In this document: piece by piece, positions 20,688 to 31,417 of the stretch
Layout of the letters: every line of letters begins with the position of its first letter
How positions within the stretch are numbered: position 1 is the stretch's first letter
Assembly: GCA_039621445.1 (NCBI GenBank)
Contig: CP154955.1
Span: 22,061,823 to 22,125,822 of the forward strand
Direction of reading: 5' to 3'
Origin: Euglena gracilis
Lineage: Eukaryota; Euglenida; Euglenophyceae; Euglenales
DNA: 64,000 nt
Position numbers and translations under genes: made by a program
The notes under the pieces: model-generated
Told to the model about the DNA's origin: nothing
Seen by the model: only the letters and a program-made list of their open reading frames with translations
Database searches by the model: none

Positions 20688-23600
20688 ATGCAAAGCACAG
20701 GCCCCAACCATCAATTCAACTATGCCTTATTACAGGCATCATTGCAAGACATTGACCAAGAAACTGGGGATTGGAAGCTTTTATGTGAAAATGCTTCCAG
20801 TTCCCACGCCGATGAGGCACAATTGATTCAATTGTCACAATTGCAACACTTGTCATCATTGACAGTGGTCGGCGATGAGGCCTCCACATCATTGGCTTCA
20901 GAGGCTAATACGGCCTCTTCCGCACTCACCTTGCCACAACGGGGGTATTCGCCTCTGTCTGCGGCAATGGTGCAGCTGCACACACCGGAGAGACCCGTGG
21001 TGATTCCGCCACCGGGCTTCTCTGGTGATGGTGGGTTGGAAACCCCGTGTTTCTTTCAACCACCACCCGCTCTTCCACCGGCAAGCCCTTACAGAGCTTT
21101 GCCACCACCCCCCGATATCGGGTGCTATCCCGCACTACCTTGGCAACCGGAGACTCGCCTCGTGGTGCCGGAATTCTCCGGTACATCCCAACCCATGGAT
21201 GACTATGGGAAGGGCACTGGTGAGCTCCTCACTGCTGAGGATGTGCAGGATAATATGTTGCTCGGCTTCCAGGGGATCACCCCCTTGTGAGGCAGTTCAA
21301 CCATGTGCAACAATGCGTTGCAGAGTGTGCAACCGCATTGAACAAAGTGCTTCAGTTTGATGAGGACAACCAGAAACATGTCTTCACCAAGCTGGAACAC
21401 TGCTGGAATTACTTGCAGGAAGTTGGCAGATATTGCCAGAGGAACTTCGAAAGTGCGGGTATTGACCTTGCAAACTTTCGGGAAACCTTTGACAGAATAT
21501 GCCAACAGCTCCCGCAAAACTTCCGGCAAATTAGTGAATGCATGCATGAAGCGGAAACGCGGAATGACTCCAAGTTTCTGCACTTGCATGGCTCACTACA
21601 ACAGTTATCGGGACAAATGGAGTCCTGTTCATCTGCGTTGTTGCATCTGCAACAACAGTTGCATGCACGAGATTCCTCGTCTGCAACATCCAGCAGTGGT
21701 GGATTTGTGTCTATGGACCATTTCACCACATTGTCCGCAACTTTCCATGAATCGCAACACCGCATTATGCAGTTGTGCGATGAAACGGAAAAGTTTCGGC
21801 AATTCCAGTCACAAGCCAACGAGAATTTTGCTCCCCACACGTATGTGCGGCAGTTGGAGGAGCGACTTTCCCGTTTGGAGCAGAAAACCTGCTATTGTGA
21901 CGCGAATCGGGTTGGATTATCCAATCTGAGCGCGAAAGTCGCGGAAATGGCACAACGGCAGGATTCCCTGCAGTTGCAGTTGCAATCCGACATTGGCGGG
22001 ATTAAACTGGCGATTGCGGGTTTGCAACAAAGCTATTCCGCACTTTCCCACCGAGTTCCGGACATTAGCGGCATTCAGACTGCTATTGGAGAACTCCAGA
22101 CCCGGTATGCATCGGTGTCTACCAAAATAACGGAAATGCTGTCTCTACCTGCAGGTTCCAGTTCTCGGATTACCGAGAACCCTGATTTCAAGGCATTTTA
22201 TGACAAAATGCTCACTAACAATCAGGAAACCTTGCAAGATTTCTGCAACAGCCTATTACGGCTTGAGGAATCGGTGAATCGGAATGCCCGATCCACGCAA
22301 GGTGAGATTACCAGGTTGGATGAGCGAATTTCCGCGTTGTTGGATAACCCACAACCTGGAAATTTGCCCATGGGTACCACAACCGTGTTGTCGGATAACC
22401 CTGCACCGGTTGCACCCACCACCACACCAACCAAGGTGACATCACCTTTGCAGATTCTCTCAAATGCTGTAAAAGCATTAATGGGACAACTCCAATTATT
22501 GGATAAGTCTCACGGAAAACTTGTCCAAGATGTTACCGGAATTTCCGAAAGGATTCCGCACTTGGATGACTTTTCCCGTTACCGTAAGCGTATTCGCGCT
22601 TTGGAGGATGAAGTTGACCGTATTTGCGACCAACTCCAACTCGTTGAGCATTTGGAGCAAAGTGTGCATGACTTGTCTGTGGGTTTGGATAATGTGTCCA
22701 ACCAACAGCGGGTTTCACACCGCAATTCGGCAGTATGCATTGCCGAAGATGCGCCAGATGCTCCAGATTCGCGTTTCCACAACCCGAATCTGGGTGCACA
22801 TGCACCACCACCACCCGTGTCCCGAGTGTCACAATCCGCGATTCCGCGAATTGTGCCACCATTGGCCTTGCCCACAACTCAAAACCAGTTTTCGGATGAA
22901 TTTCCCATTACGGGAACCGAATTTTTGGAAAACACGGCGATTCCGCCAAGTCTCCACCAAGAAATCCATCATTCCATGCTTGTGCGTGGAATGAGCCAAA
23001 CCCGTACACCGGGAGTGGGTCACATGTTGCATGCGCGACATACTCCCACACCGGAGTGTCCCCCTATTACGGGTGACCAACAGGGTTTGCGACCGGATTT
23101 CCGGTACCAGGATTCACCTTCACCAGAAATTTCGCGATTCCGACAAGAATCCGGAAAGGATACGCTTGGTGCTCGAGCGTACCCGGGCCCGAATCCACGG
23201 AATACCACCGAGGGCCAACGGGTTTTTCAGAAAGACTTCAAGGGCACCATCGCAATCGCGAATAAGGTGAAACCCCAATGGGACGGTGATCCAACCACAT
23301 GGAGACAGTTTTTTCGGGACTGGGAGTACTACTGGGCATTGAAAGGGCCAACCCAGGACACAAACCCGGAGGTGATCAAGATGGAATTCATCGATTGCCT
23401 CCCTAGGGATGAGAAGGAGCGCGCGCGCCAACTCGTCATTCGCTACCGCGTTTCCTTTGATGACCTGGTGGAGCAATACGCTTCCACCAGTTCAAGTTTG
23501 GTCGCTAGGATTACCCTGGAGACCAAGTGGCGGCAATGCGCCCCACCCGATCGCAAATGGAAGTCCATTGACCTTTGGTATGCCAAATGGTTGGGACTTG

Positions 23601-24562
23601 CTGCTGAAGTGGATGAACTCAGTGAAAAGCAAATGCGCGAACAGTTTGACGCTGTTCTCATGCATTTCACGCCTAGCCTCATCAAGGATATCCATCGTGA
23701 GGAGTTGGCGGGTAATGCAATGACTCTTGACCAACGCTGGAACTACGTTTCCAAGCAATTGAAGCTATCACAGCTTCTTGGTCAGATTCAATCCGCGTAT
23801 ACCGCACACCCAACCGCAGGATTACCGGCTGGTTCGGTGAACGCATTGCAAAAATCACCGGTTTCACCCACTTCACCAACCACGGGATCGAAAACGCGAT
23901 ACCCGCGTTCTTCGGACCAAGCCACGGATAAAGTGTGCTTTTTGTGCAACAAACCGGGACATATGTCTCGGGAGTGCCCTAATCCTGAAGCGCGAAAGCG
24001 TATTCAGAGTCCGCGGGGCTCGACCTCATCACGAGGTTCGGGTTCCTCCGCATTTTCACGTCAATCGGGCAATTCACGGTCATCGGGTCCCCGTTCCGGT
24101 GGTATTAGCCCCCGGATCCCGTTCCGCGATGAGCGGAAACACGGTACCCCTCGGGGTAGGTCACCCGGTGCCCCGGCCAAGAAGCGTGATTCTCATCGCG
24201 AGACATCGCGATCGCGTTCGCGAAGCGGATCATCTTCTTCGCGATCCTCATCGGGAAAACCCCGATACACCGGTCATGGTCGACGGGATACCCGGTCACC
24301 ACGACGGTTTGACGGGAAATCGGGAAACCGATCCCCCCGTTATCCAGATTCGCGACACAAATCTCGGTGTTCGCTTTGTGGATCGAGTGATCACCACTCA
24401 TCCAAATGTCCGCATTCTCGTTCTCCCTGCCCTGGCCAACGTCATCGCGGTATGAATCGCGGTGACAAGGAGGGGGATGAGACCACGGATACCGATTTCG
24501 AACGAGGCCCGCATGGCGGTGCGCAGTTGCCAATCAGTTTTATACCTACTAAACGGCAATAG
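20688..24562 (+). pseudogene. gag of copy B, one frameshift
   Basis: Starts at the ATG at 20688 (MQSTGPNHQFNYALL). The first frame ends at 21290 and a second runs 21287-24562; comparison with the gag of copy A shows the break falls in the middle of a conserved region (before HVQQCVAECATALNKVLQF). Order: Ser/Pro-rich N-terminus; long Gln/Leu coiled coil; capsid block WDGDPTTWRQFFRDWEYYW; two zinc knuckles of the CX2CX4HX4C type, CFLCNKPGHMSREC (about 23937) and CSLCGSSDHHSSKC (about 24367), separated by an Arg/Ser/Gly-rich basic tract. It would form the particle and bind RNA. A single-base repair would restore one frame, so an assembly error is possible. Confidence 0.9.
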
Positions 24563-24881
24563 CCGGCTATTCGGCCGGTTCGGACTTGGAGTAGGGGAGC
24601 CCCGAGGTCCGAGGGCACGACCTCTGGGTGAGAACAGATGGAGGTAGGACCCTGATCAAACCTGCCCCCCTGCCCATCTGCCTTTCTGGTCGGTACCCGG
24701 AAAATTTTCGGGTCCCCCACCCCCCACTCCAACTTTCCGCTCGGAATGTTGTGCAAAGTAGGAAAGGGTTCATGGGAAAGCTGGCAAGAAAACGTATTTT
24801 CGCCAGACCCTTCACTTTGCTTACCCCCATGGTTCTGACGTAATCCTGGGATACCCCTTTTTACGTCAGCACCGGCTGGTA
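24563..24881 (+). pseudogene. protease remnant of copy B, catalytic core deleted
   Basis: The C-terminal protease block (DVILGYPFLRQHRLVVDC in copy D numbering, here with a shifted frame) survives at about 24837-24885. The segment with the active-site D-T-G, present in copy D near 47490, is absent. The sequence passes from the upstream block to the downstream one at CCATGG (24827-24832). In copy D two CCATGG sites bound the missing 294 bp. Confidence 0.75.
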
Positions 24882-26340
24882 GTGGATTGCCACTCCCACG
24901 GTTTGCGCACATCACCATTCTCTTCATTGCCCCCCAAACCTTCATCACCCGTGGCGTCAACCGCGACAGCCACCAATTTTTCCACACCGTTTTCGAAAAC
25001 TTTTACCCCGTTACCAACCACACCAACCAACGTTTTCCACACCGGGTGTACCGAGAAAGTTCACCCCCTGCCCATTGACACACCAACTTCCGTTCCCCAT
25101 GAGGCAGGGCAAGCGAGTAGCGGTACCCCCCTCGTTTCACTGGGTTACAAGACGAAAGCCCAAAGGCCTGAAGTACGTACGGTGTCGAGTAGTCGCCCAG
25201 CTGCACCAATACCCCGTTTTCCACCAGATGTATCGCTTTCAGATACATCTGTACACCCCCCAGCAGCTTCAAAAGCGCATCCCAACTTTTACACACACCC
25301 TCACCAGACCAACATGTGCGACCAGGACCACTACTCCGACACTTCCTTCCAATGTGTGCACTGTAGGAGAATTTCCGCCCAGCCAGATTTCGATTGTGGA
25401 TGTCTAGTCCAAACACCAACACTAATCCCGATTTCACGTAACCATACACTTGGTTGCGGATCGCAATGCGCGACCGTACATCAAGTGCTCCAACAACGAG
25501 GTATTGCCTTGTTGTTTGGGACCGCGAAATCCGTGTCACACACCTCCCCCACCTCCATCTGGCATGATATGGACTGGGTATGCACCCATCCAACCCATCA
25601 ACCCTCGGGAATGCCCCTAGGGAGTGTGGATGACACACCCTTGACCTATGTTTGCGGATCCCTGAATTGTGTTACCGCTCTTCAACCCGCGAACCAGGTC
25701 AACACCTACGCGATGCGCGTATGGAACGCATTCAATTTTGGTCAATACCGCATTTTGGAGGAATGGTTCTCCAAAATCGCGGCTTTGGCTGATTCCTTCG
25801 ATTTGTCATTGGAACTTGATGCGTTTTCATCAAAAGCGCATGCGCGCTTGTCGCGATATTGGTCGCGACATACCAACGCATTTCTTAAATTCTGGGGTGA
25901 TACGGTGCTATGGATGCACCCTCCCCAAAACTTATCCCGGATGTGGTGGAGAAAATCCTCCACGATGAAGCGCGAGGAGCACTCCTCATACCCGTCAATC
26001 CGAATGCGGATTGGTTTCACCAACTATCCTGTGTGTGTTTTCATTGGTGGGATTTACCCGCTGATGTACCACTATTTGAGGATTTTTGTGGTATATTATT
26101 ACCACCTGTTAAAGAAATCATTTTTTCGCGTTTGTTTCTTCGACGCATTCGGAATATCCGATGTGCGTGTGCCAAGATACCTTGGTACCAATGGGGATGC
26201 CACACCCTCAACGCAGATTTCTGCGGTCATTGAGAGTGCGGACCAACATCCCAAGTCTGCTGATTATTGTTCGCGAATTACTCGCGAATTTCATGGTGTA
26301 CTGGATAATCCAGTTTACGCCTGCGACATCGACCCCGCGA
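24882..26340 (+). pseudogene. Pol N-terminal region of copy B with a Dam-like methyltransferase domain
   Basis: The frame from 24882 gives a Ser/Thr/Pro-rich linker, a Cys-rich part (CVHCRR, CGCLV, CGSQCATV) and then a segment resembling phage Dam-type N6-adenine methyltransferases: LSLELDAFSSKAHARLSRYW and WGDTVLWMHPP (about 25800-25925). It continues after a one-base frameshift as LIPDVVEKILHDEARGALLI and ADWFH (about 25925-26020). The family's NPPY/NPPF motif reads HPP here, so catalysis is doubtful. Similar domains are known in DIRS-type and some protist retroelements. The position, between protease and RT, is the same in copy D. Assignment is by motif pattern only. Confidence 0.62.
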
Positions 26341-27040
26341 TTCGCGGTCCGTTCGGTGTTTGCAAAATCGAGCTCAAGGATGGCGCTAAACCCATGCACC
26401 GGAAATTCTTCCGTTGTTCGGGTGAACGCGAACAGGCTCTCAACGAGATGATTGAGAAGCTCATCCAGCGGAAGTGTATTATCCCTTCCAAGAGCGAGTG
26501 GACATCACAAGCTTTTGTGGTGCCAAAACCCGCTGACCAGTCTGGTCAGAAGAAGTGGAGACTAGTGCTGGATTACCGGTACTTGAACTCCCAAACGAAG
26601 GATGACCCCTTCCCGTTACCGCTGATCGAGGATTTGATCACAAAACAATCGGATAACCGGTTGTGGTCAATCTTTGATCTGGAAGACGGTTTCCATCAGA
26701 TGCATTTGCATCCTGATTCGCAACCGTACACGGCATTCGTGACATCCAAGGGTGTGTACCAATGGACGGTAGGTACTCCCCATGGGTGTTAAGAATGGCC
26801 CAGCCATGTTTCAACGCATGATCCAGTGGGTTTTGCGCTATTTACCGTTTGCTCTGGTGTATATCGATGATGTACTGGTGGGAACCCAACCGCCATCCGC
26901 GAAATCGGGCGAGGATATCCTCGACCCGCATTATTGCGATGTGCGCGCGGTATTATCCGCGTTCCAAAAGCATGTGCTTTTGGTGAAGGGTTCCAAAATG
27001 CACCTTTCGCAAAATTATTAAGTTTTGCGGACACATCCTG
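26341..27040 (+). pseudogene. reverse transcriptase of copy B, frameshifted
   Basis: Gypsy RT in two frames. The first (to 26792) has AFVVPKPADQSGQKKWRLVL, LDYRYLNSQTKDDPFPLPLI and WSIFDLEDGFHQMHLHPDSQ (first palm Asp). A +1 shift at about 26785 leads to GVKNGPAMFQRMIQW and the catalytic YIDDVLVGTQ (about 26860), ending at 27021. The RT is therefore complete in content but not readable in one frame. Confidence 0.92.
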
Positions 27041-27726
27041 AGCAACGGGCAGCGTAAAGCCGCACCCAGTAAGATGGAGGCCATTAAGAAATAGAATGCT
27101 GAGGTCATTAAGACCTTAACGCATTTAAAAGGATTTTTGGGATTAGCCCAATATTACGCGATTTACATGAAAGATTTCGCGAAAATCGCGGTACCCCTAA
27201 CCCGACAACTAAAAAATCGGACACCCGATAACGCAAAAGTCTTTTGGGATGACCAAATGCGCGAGGCCTTGAATAAAATCAAGGACTTGCTCCTCGAGAA
27301 CGTGGTTCTCGATATCGCGGATCCATACAAACCGTATGTCCTGGAGGTCGACAGCAGCGATTACGCTGTTGGCGGGGTTCTTAGCCAGCATAATGCGGCG
27401 AATGAACTCCGACCTGTGGCTTTCTTTAGCAGGAAGCTACAGGGCGACAACGGGAAAGGACAGGATAAATGGAGCATTCGCGAAAAGGAGACATACGCCA
27501 TTGTGCTAATTCTCCAGAAGTTCCGCAGCTGGATAGCCAGCAGCCTGGTCCAGATACTGGTGTTGACGGATCATGAGAGCCTTCAACACTGGTATACCGA
27601 GGACCTGAACAAGGCCATGTCATCAGTTGGCAGAAGATGCCGATGGCATGAGTTCTTGAGCCAGTTTAACCTGGTGGTAATTTATACCCCAGGTCATACG
27701 CAAAAAGTTGCGGATTCTCTCAGCTG
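27041..27726 (+). pseudogene. RT connection and RNase H of copy B
   Basis: The frame 27137-27727 reads LAQYYAIYMKDFAKIAVPLT, then RNase H with Asp in LEVDSSDYAVGGVLSQH, Glu in REKETYAIVL and Asp in LTDHESLQHWY, followed by FNLVVIYTPGHTQKVADSLS. All three catalytic acidic residues are present. A stop follows SLS, where related elements continue with SR. The 27041-27136 stretch, with a stop, links it to RT. Confidence 0.9.
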
Positions 27727-29163
27727 AGCCCCCTGGTATTATCCTGGGAACCCGGATGAGGGTGATGCGACTTTTCATGGCAGCCATGAGGCTGACCAGT
27801 TCGCACGTCGACCCGACGCTGCGGACAACATGCTCGATTCACCACCCGTTTCCCGGGTGTATCGCAGCATTGCCATTTCACCATTGCGTGGAAGGCGCCG
27901 GCGTGGACGCACTGCCGGACCCCGTCGCATTACGCGTACGGAAACTCCTACCCCTCTATTTTTCCGCGAATGGGATTATTCGCGTGACCCTATATACAGT
28001 ACCATTGTGAATAGACTTCGTAATGGTGAATCTATAGAGAATTACTCTCTATCACCATTGCGGCTTATTTTCCGGAATGATTCTGGTTATAAATATTGTA
28101 TACCCCAAGACCTGGTTGATGATGTGATTTTGAGCTATCACAACCATGGTCACCCTGGGGTCCCCAAACTTCTTTCACTAGTGGGTCGCAGATATTGCAC
28201 AACCCTGAGTGAAAAAGAATTATATTCGCGCTTTTTGCGAATTTCGAAACGGTGCCAAATTTGTCAGGCTGTGAAACCGCGCAGAGGTACCCCCCCTGGT
28301 ACGATGGACTTTTTCCCCGTACCACCAGACATTTTTACGTCCCTCTGCATGGATTTTCTCGAACTTGAACCTTGCAAAGGATCAGACGACAAAATTTACG
28401 ATTACGTTTTTGTTGTCGTCTGTCGGCTGAGTGGGTACATAGTAGCCATTCCATGCCGGAAAGCAGGGTTGACAGCCCAAATTTTGGCATCTATATTCCT
28501 GGAGAAATGCATCTGCTTAATGGGTTTACCGAACGAAATCGTGAGTGATCAAGATCACTTGATCTCTTCACGGTTTTTCACAACTTTGTGCGGTTGACTC
28601 GGCATTGAGCAGCATTTTTCCATTATATACCGCCCGAAAGGCAATGGTAGAGCCGAGGCAGCCGTGAAATCCGTTGTCAATATGCTTCGCTTTCACTGGC
28701 TGACTCGGGTAAGAATTGGTTATCCGTTCTTCATTGGTGTTTATTTTACATCAATACCTTGCCAGGGTTGGTATTACCACACTCAACATACAAATTTGTT
28801 TTCGGACGAGACCCTCCGGCCATAGGGGATATCCCCTCGGAGAGACCCGCCCGAAGTAGCGTCAGCTGTGAAACGTGGTTTGCAGAAGTGGAATCACTCC
28901 GCTCTGCAGTCCAATCACGTATCACAGAAATTCATTCCAACAAACGGAAATCGTTTTTACAGAACTTCAACACACCTGTATATAGTCCAGGTGACCGCGT
29001 GTGGGTACGGAATAACCGCACCCGCATGCAATCTTCCAAGCTAGATCCTCTTTGGCTCGGCCCATGCGAAATTTTGGAGAGGTTAGGTAGTAGCGGGCGA
29101 TATAAAGTTGCCTTGCCCAACGGATTGAGGACGTCCATATGGACGACTTCAAACCGTACCTAA
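27727..29163 (+). pseudogene. integrase of copy B, frameshifted
   Basis: The zinc-binding H-H-C-C module is visible as HNHGHPGVPKLLSLVGRRYC and KRCQICQAVKP (about 28135-28275). The catalytic core has Asp in CMDFLELEP (about 28350) and Asp in IVSDQDHLISS (about 28540). The frame stops at 28597. The third residue, Glu, lies in another frame in GNGRAEAAVKS (about 28645). The frame 28759-29163 carries the C-terminal module PGDRVWVRNNRTRM and LGPCEILERLG, the GPY/F-type tail of gypsy integrases. All DDE residues exist, but at least two frame breaks separate them. Confidence 0.88.
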
Positions 29164-29423
29164 GCCCCCCAGACGGAAAAGCTATCCCCTGCCTATATTT
29201 CAAGCCCCGTTCCAGATTACCTGAAGCGGACGACTTTGTGGTCGACAAGATAATAGACCACAAGGTCGACAGGGGTGTGCACTACTGGAAAGTTCGTTGG
29301 AAAGGGTATGGGCCAGAGGAGGACACTTGGGAGCCAGCATCCAGTTTTGTTGGATATGTCCAACAGGTTTGGAAGCTGTGGAACAAGTGCAATAACATAG
29401 ACATAAACATAAACACTTTCTGA
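29139..29423 (+). CDS. chromodomain at the integrase C-terminus (copy B)
   Basis: About 60 residues from [20 protein letters not shown] through [20 protein letters not shown] to FVGYVQQVW. This is a classic chromodomain with the aromatic cage pattern (Val-Asp-Lys-Ile, Trp-Lys-Val-Arg-Trp-Lys-Gly, Thr-Trp-Glu-Pro). It marks the element as chromovirus-like. In that group the domain guides integration to marked chromatin. It overlaps the end of the integrase frame by 25 bases and ends with a stop at 29421-29423. Confidence 0.95.
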   Translation: MDDFKPYLSPPDGKAIPCLYFKPRSRLPEADDFVVDKIIDHKVDRGVHYWKVRWKGYGPEEDTWEPASSFVGYVQQVWKLWNKCNNIDININTF

Positions 29424-29620
29424 AACGATTTCGTTTTGGAGAATGCGTGTGTTTTATGTGTATGTTTCGCGTTTATACCCACCCCCTGCACTTCATTATT
29501 TCTCTATCTTTCTCGCAGAGCTTTTGATTGAGATAGAAGCCTACCTTTTTCAGTGCACCAGCACTCAAAGCGACTGACAACAAGGTTACCCTTCGTTGTC
29601 GTCGTCGTTCGGGTAGCATT

Positions 29621-30820
29621 ATGCTGCCTGGGCGCGGACCTGGACCAGGTCCACCACGGCCGCAGCATTCTGGCGCGCCATACCCCCAGTACCCTCAGTA
29701 TGCTGAGACCCCGATTCCGGGTGCCCCACATGCTGAGAGGGTTTCAGCCCCGGTATTCGCCGCGGCTACCAGCAGTCGGTCCGCATATGCGGTACCAGAT
29801 CCATCTGCCGTCCAGCAGCCGGCACCTCAGCCACCAGCGCAGCGCAGATCGCGCCTGCCCCCGTATGCGGGAGAGATGATATTCCGCACTACGGAGACGT
29901 TGGAGCGGGCGATGCGTATGTGCGCACACCCCCCAACGGAGCCCTTTATGCAAGCCCTTTGGGATGCATACTGTGCTCAGTTGTTGGTGGTAGCCAACAC
30001 CCCTGTGGCTCAGTGGTGTCCCTGTGGTCAGGCCCTGATGACAGGGAGACGGTATTTCTCGTCGGCATCCGATTCCGGATTTGAGCCTGGCGAGACCATG
30101 ATGGATCTGGGCGTGTATGTGCCGCCCATGCTGCAAACGCAGACGCCGGTGGGATCCCACACCGTGCATATGCGTGAGCACACGCCCCCACCGGTAGGTG
30201 AGGCTGTGCATGTCCCACCTGGGATGACGAGAATTTTTGCTCGCCCGCCCTCGCCGCAGCGAATGCCGCCGCGCAAGCCGCCAGCGGAGCAATTTGTCTC
30301 GCGGTACGCGACGCACGCGGATTACCCGCGCGGCGCACGCGTGCTCCCAGCCGGACAGTCGGACGTGCCCCCTGAGGCATACGTCCAACACATGTTCATG
30401 CACTGGATGCCTCAGGCATCATCGGTCGCCCCTGCCCCTGGCGTTGAGCCACGGAGGCAGGCGGAGCCCATAGTGGTGGAGGATGAACCTCCCCACCGTG
30501 AGGCAGCCCGACCGCCCAGTGCAGCCCCTGTCCAGACTGGGGATATCCCCCGTCGGCAGGAGACTCCCTACTATCACATGGCACGTCCGGGAACCGAGCA
30601 GGATGAGCTTGCTCGGCTCTTCCTGCAGGAGCCAGTATTCGCGTCTGAAGAGCACGGGACGAGGTATTACGCCTCTCTGGCTGCCCTTCAGGGCCGTGGA
30701 TACACCCCCTACCATCCGTACCAGCCGCAGCTGCGGGTGGCAACCCCGGTATTACCCGGTGAGCCCCCGGCAGGCGTGGCAGTATTACCTGCCACCCTGA
30801 AGCGCGACAGGGCTACGTAA
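29621..30820 (+). CDS. accessory ORF 1 of the giant family, unknown function
   Basis: 399 codons with the ATG at 29621, about 200 bases after the chromodomain stop. N-terminal Gly/Pro-rich low complexity (GRGPGPGPPRP), then a more ordered stretch RTTETLERAMRMCAHPPTEP and FMQALWDAYCAQLLVVANTP with a Cys pair (WCPCGQAL), then Pro-rich linkers and the C-terminal TRYYASLAALQGRGYTPYHP. I recognise no retroelement domain, signal peptide or membrane segment. It could be a structural or nucleic-acid-binding protein. The equivalent in copy F lies outside the window. Confidence 0.6.
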   Translation: MLPGRGPGPGPPRPQHSGAPYPQYPQYAETPIPGAPHAERVSAPVFAAATSSRSAYAVPDPSAVQQPAPQPPAQRRSRLPPYAGEMIFRTTETLERAMRMCAHPPTEPFMQALWDAYCAQLLVVANTPVAQWCPCGQALMTGRRYFSSASDSGFEPGETMMDLGVYVPPMLQTQTPVGSHTVHMREHTPPPVGEAVHVPPGMTRIFARPPSPQRMPPRKPPAEQFVSRYATHADYPRGARVLPAGQSDVPPEAYVQHMFMHWMPQASSVAPAPGVEPRRQAEPIVVEDEPPHREAARPPSAAPVQTGDIPRRQETPYYHMARPGTEQDELARLFLQEPVFASEEHGTRYYASLAALQGRGYTPYHPYQPQLRVATPVLPGEPPAGVAVLPATLKRDRAT

Positions 30821-30871
30821 AAAATTACACCCCAGCCCAGGCGACCCAGCCCACGGGACGCGGAAGGCGGT

Positions 30872-31360
30872 GTGGCAATGCAGGTGGAAGCCAGCCAGGA
30901 TACCCCGGCTGTACGACCACCGGCAGAGAGACAGGTGGCAATGAGCCGTCCTGTGGCTGCAATGCCACCGCCGATCCCTCCGGTATGGAAGGAGCCGCGA
31001 CCCCCTGCGTCGAAGCCAAACCCACGCCAGGCTCCTAGCAAGCGCCCAGCCACGCCATCACCGCGACGTGCAGCAGAGCGGCCAGGTCCCTCCCCAGAGA
31101 TGGAATGGGAAGGAACCGAACCGACTCCTGCGGCACCGAGCGCCCGACCCTCTGGTATTCGCCAGACGGGAAAGGACACAGGCAAGGCCGAGGGCAAAGG
31201 CAAGGGAGAAGGCAAAAGCGTGGCTGGCAAAGGGAAGGGTGAGGGTAAAGGTAAGGGAACAGCACGTGAGGAGGAAGAAGAACCAGCAGAAGTCCTCTCG
31301 GACTTTGAGCATATGCTCAGGTTCAAGGAGGAGCTGGAGGACGAAGGCTGGCGAATGTAG
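30872..31360 (+). CDS. accessory ORF 2 of the giant family, basic Gly/Lys-rich protein
   Basis: 162 codons. Pro/Ala/Arg-rich first half, then a Lys/Gly repeat tract (DTGKAEGKGKGEGKSVAGKG) and an acidic end, EEEEEPAEVLSDFEHMLRFK. The basic repeat followed by an acidic tail recalls the nucleocapsid-like tract at about 15000-15160 and may bind nucleic acid; this is inference. It is preceded by ORF 1 with a 51-base gap and followed by ORF 3 after 57 bases. Copy F has it at about 63490-64000 with a frameshift. Confidence 0.55.
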   Translation: MAMQVEASQDTPAVRPPAERQVAMSRPVAAMPPPIPPVWKEPRPPASKPNPRQAPSKRPATPSPRRAAERPGPSPEMEWEGTEPTPAAPSARPSGIRQTGKDTGKAEGKGKGEGKSVAGKGKGEGKGKGTAREEEEEPAEVLSDFEHMLRFKEELEDEGWRM

Positions 31361-31417
31361 CATGATTACCATGTTGCAGGAAACCGCCCCGTCACTCCTC
31401 CACAAGCAGTCATCGAT

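Noticed and set aside
29178-29423. Independent host chromodomain gene
   Set aside because: It directly follows and overlaps the integrase tail, as in chromoviruses.
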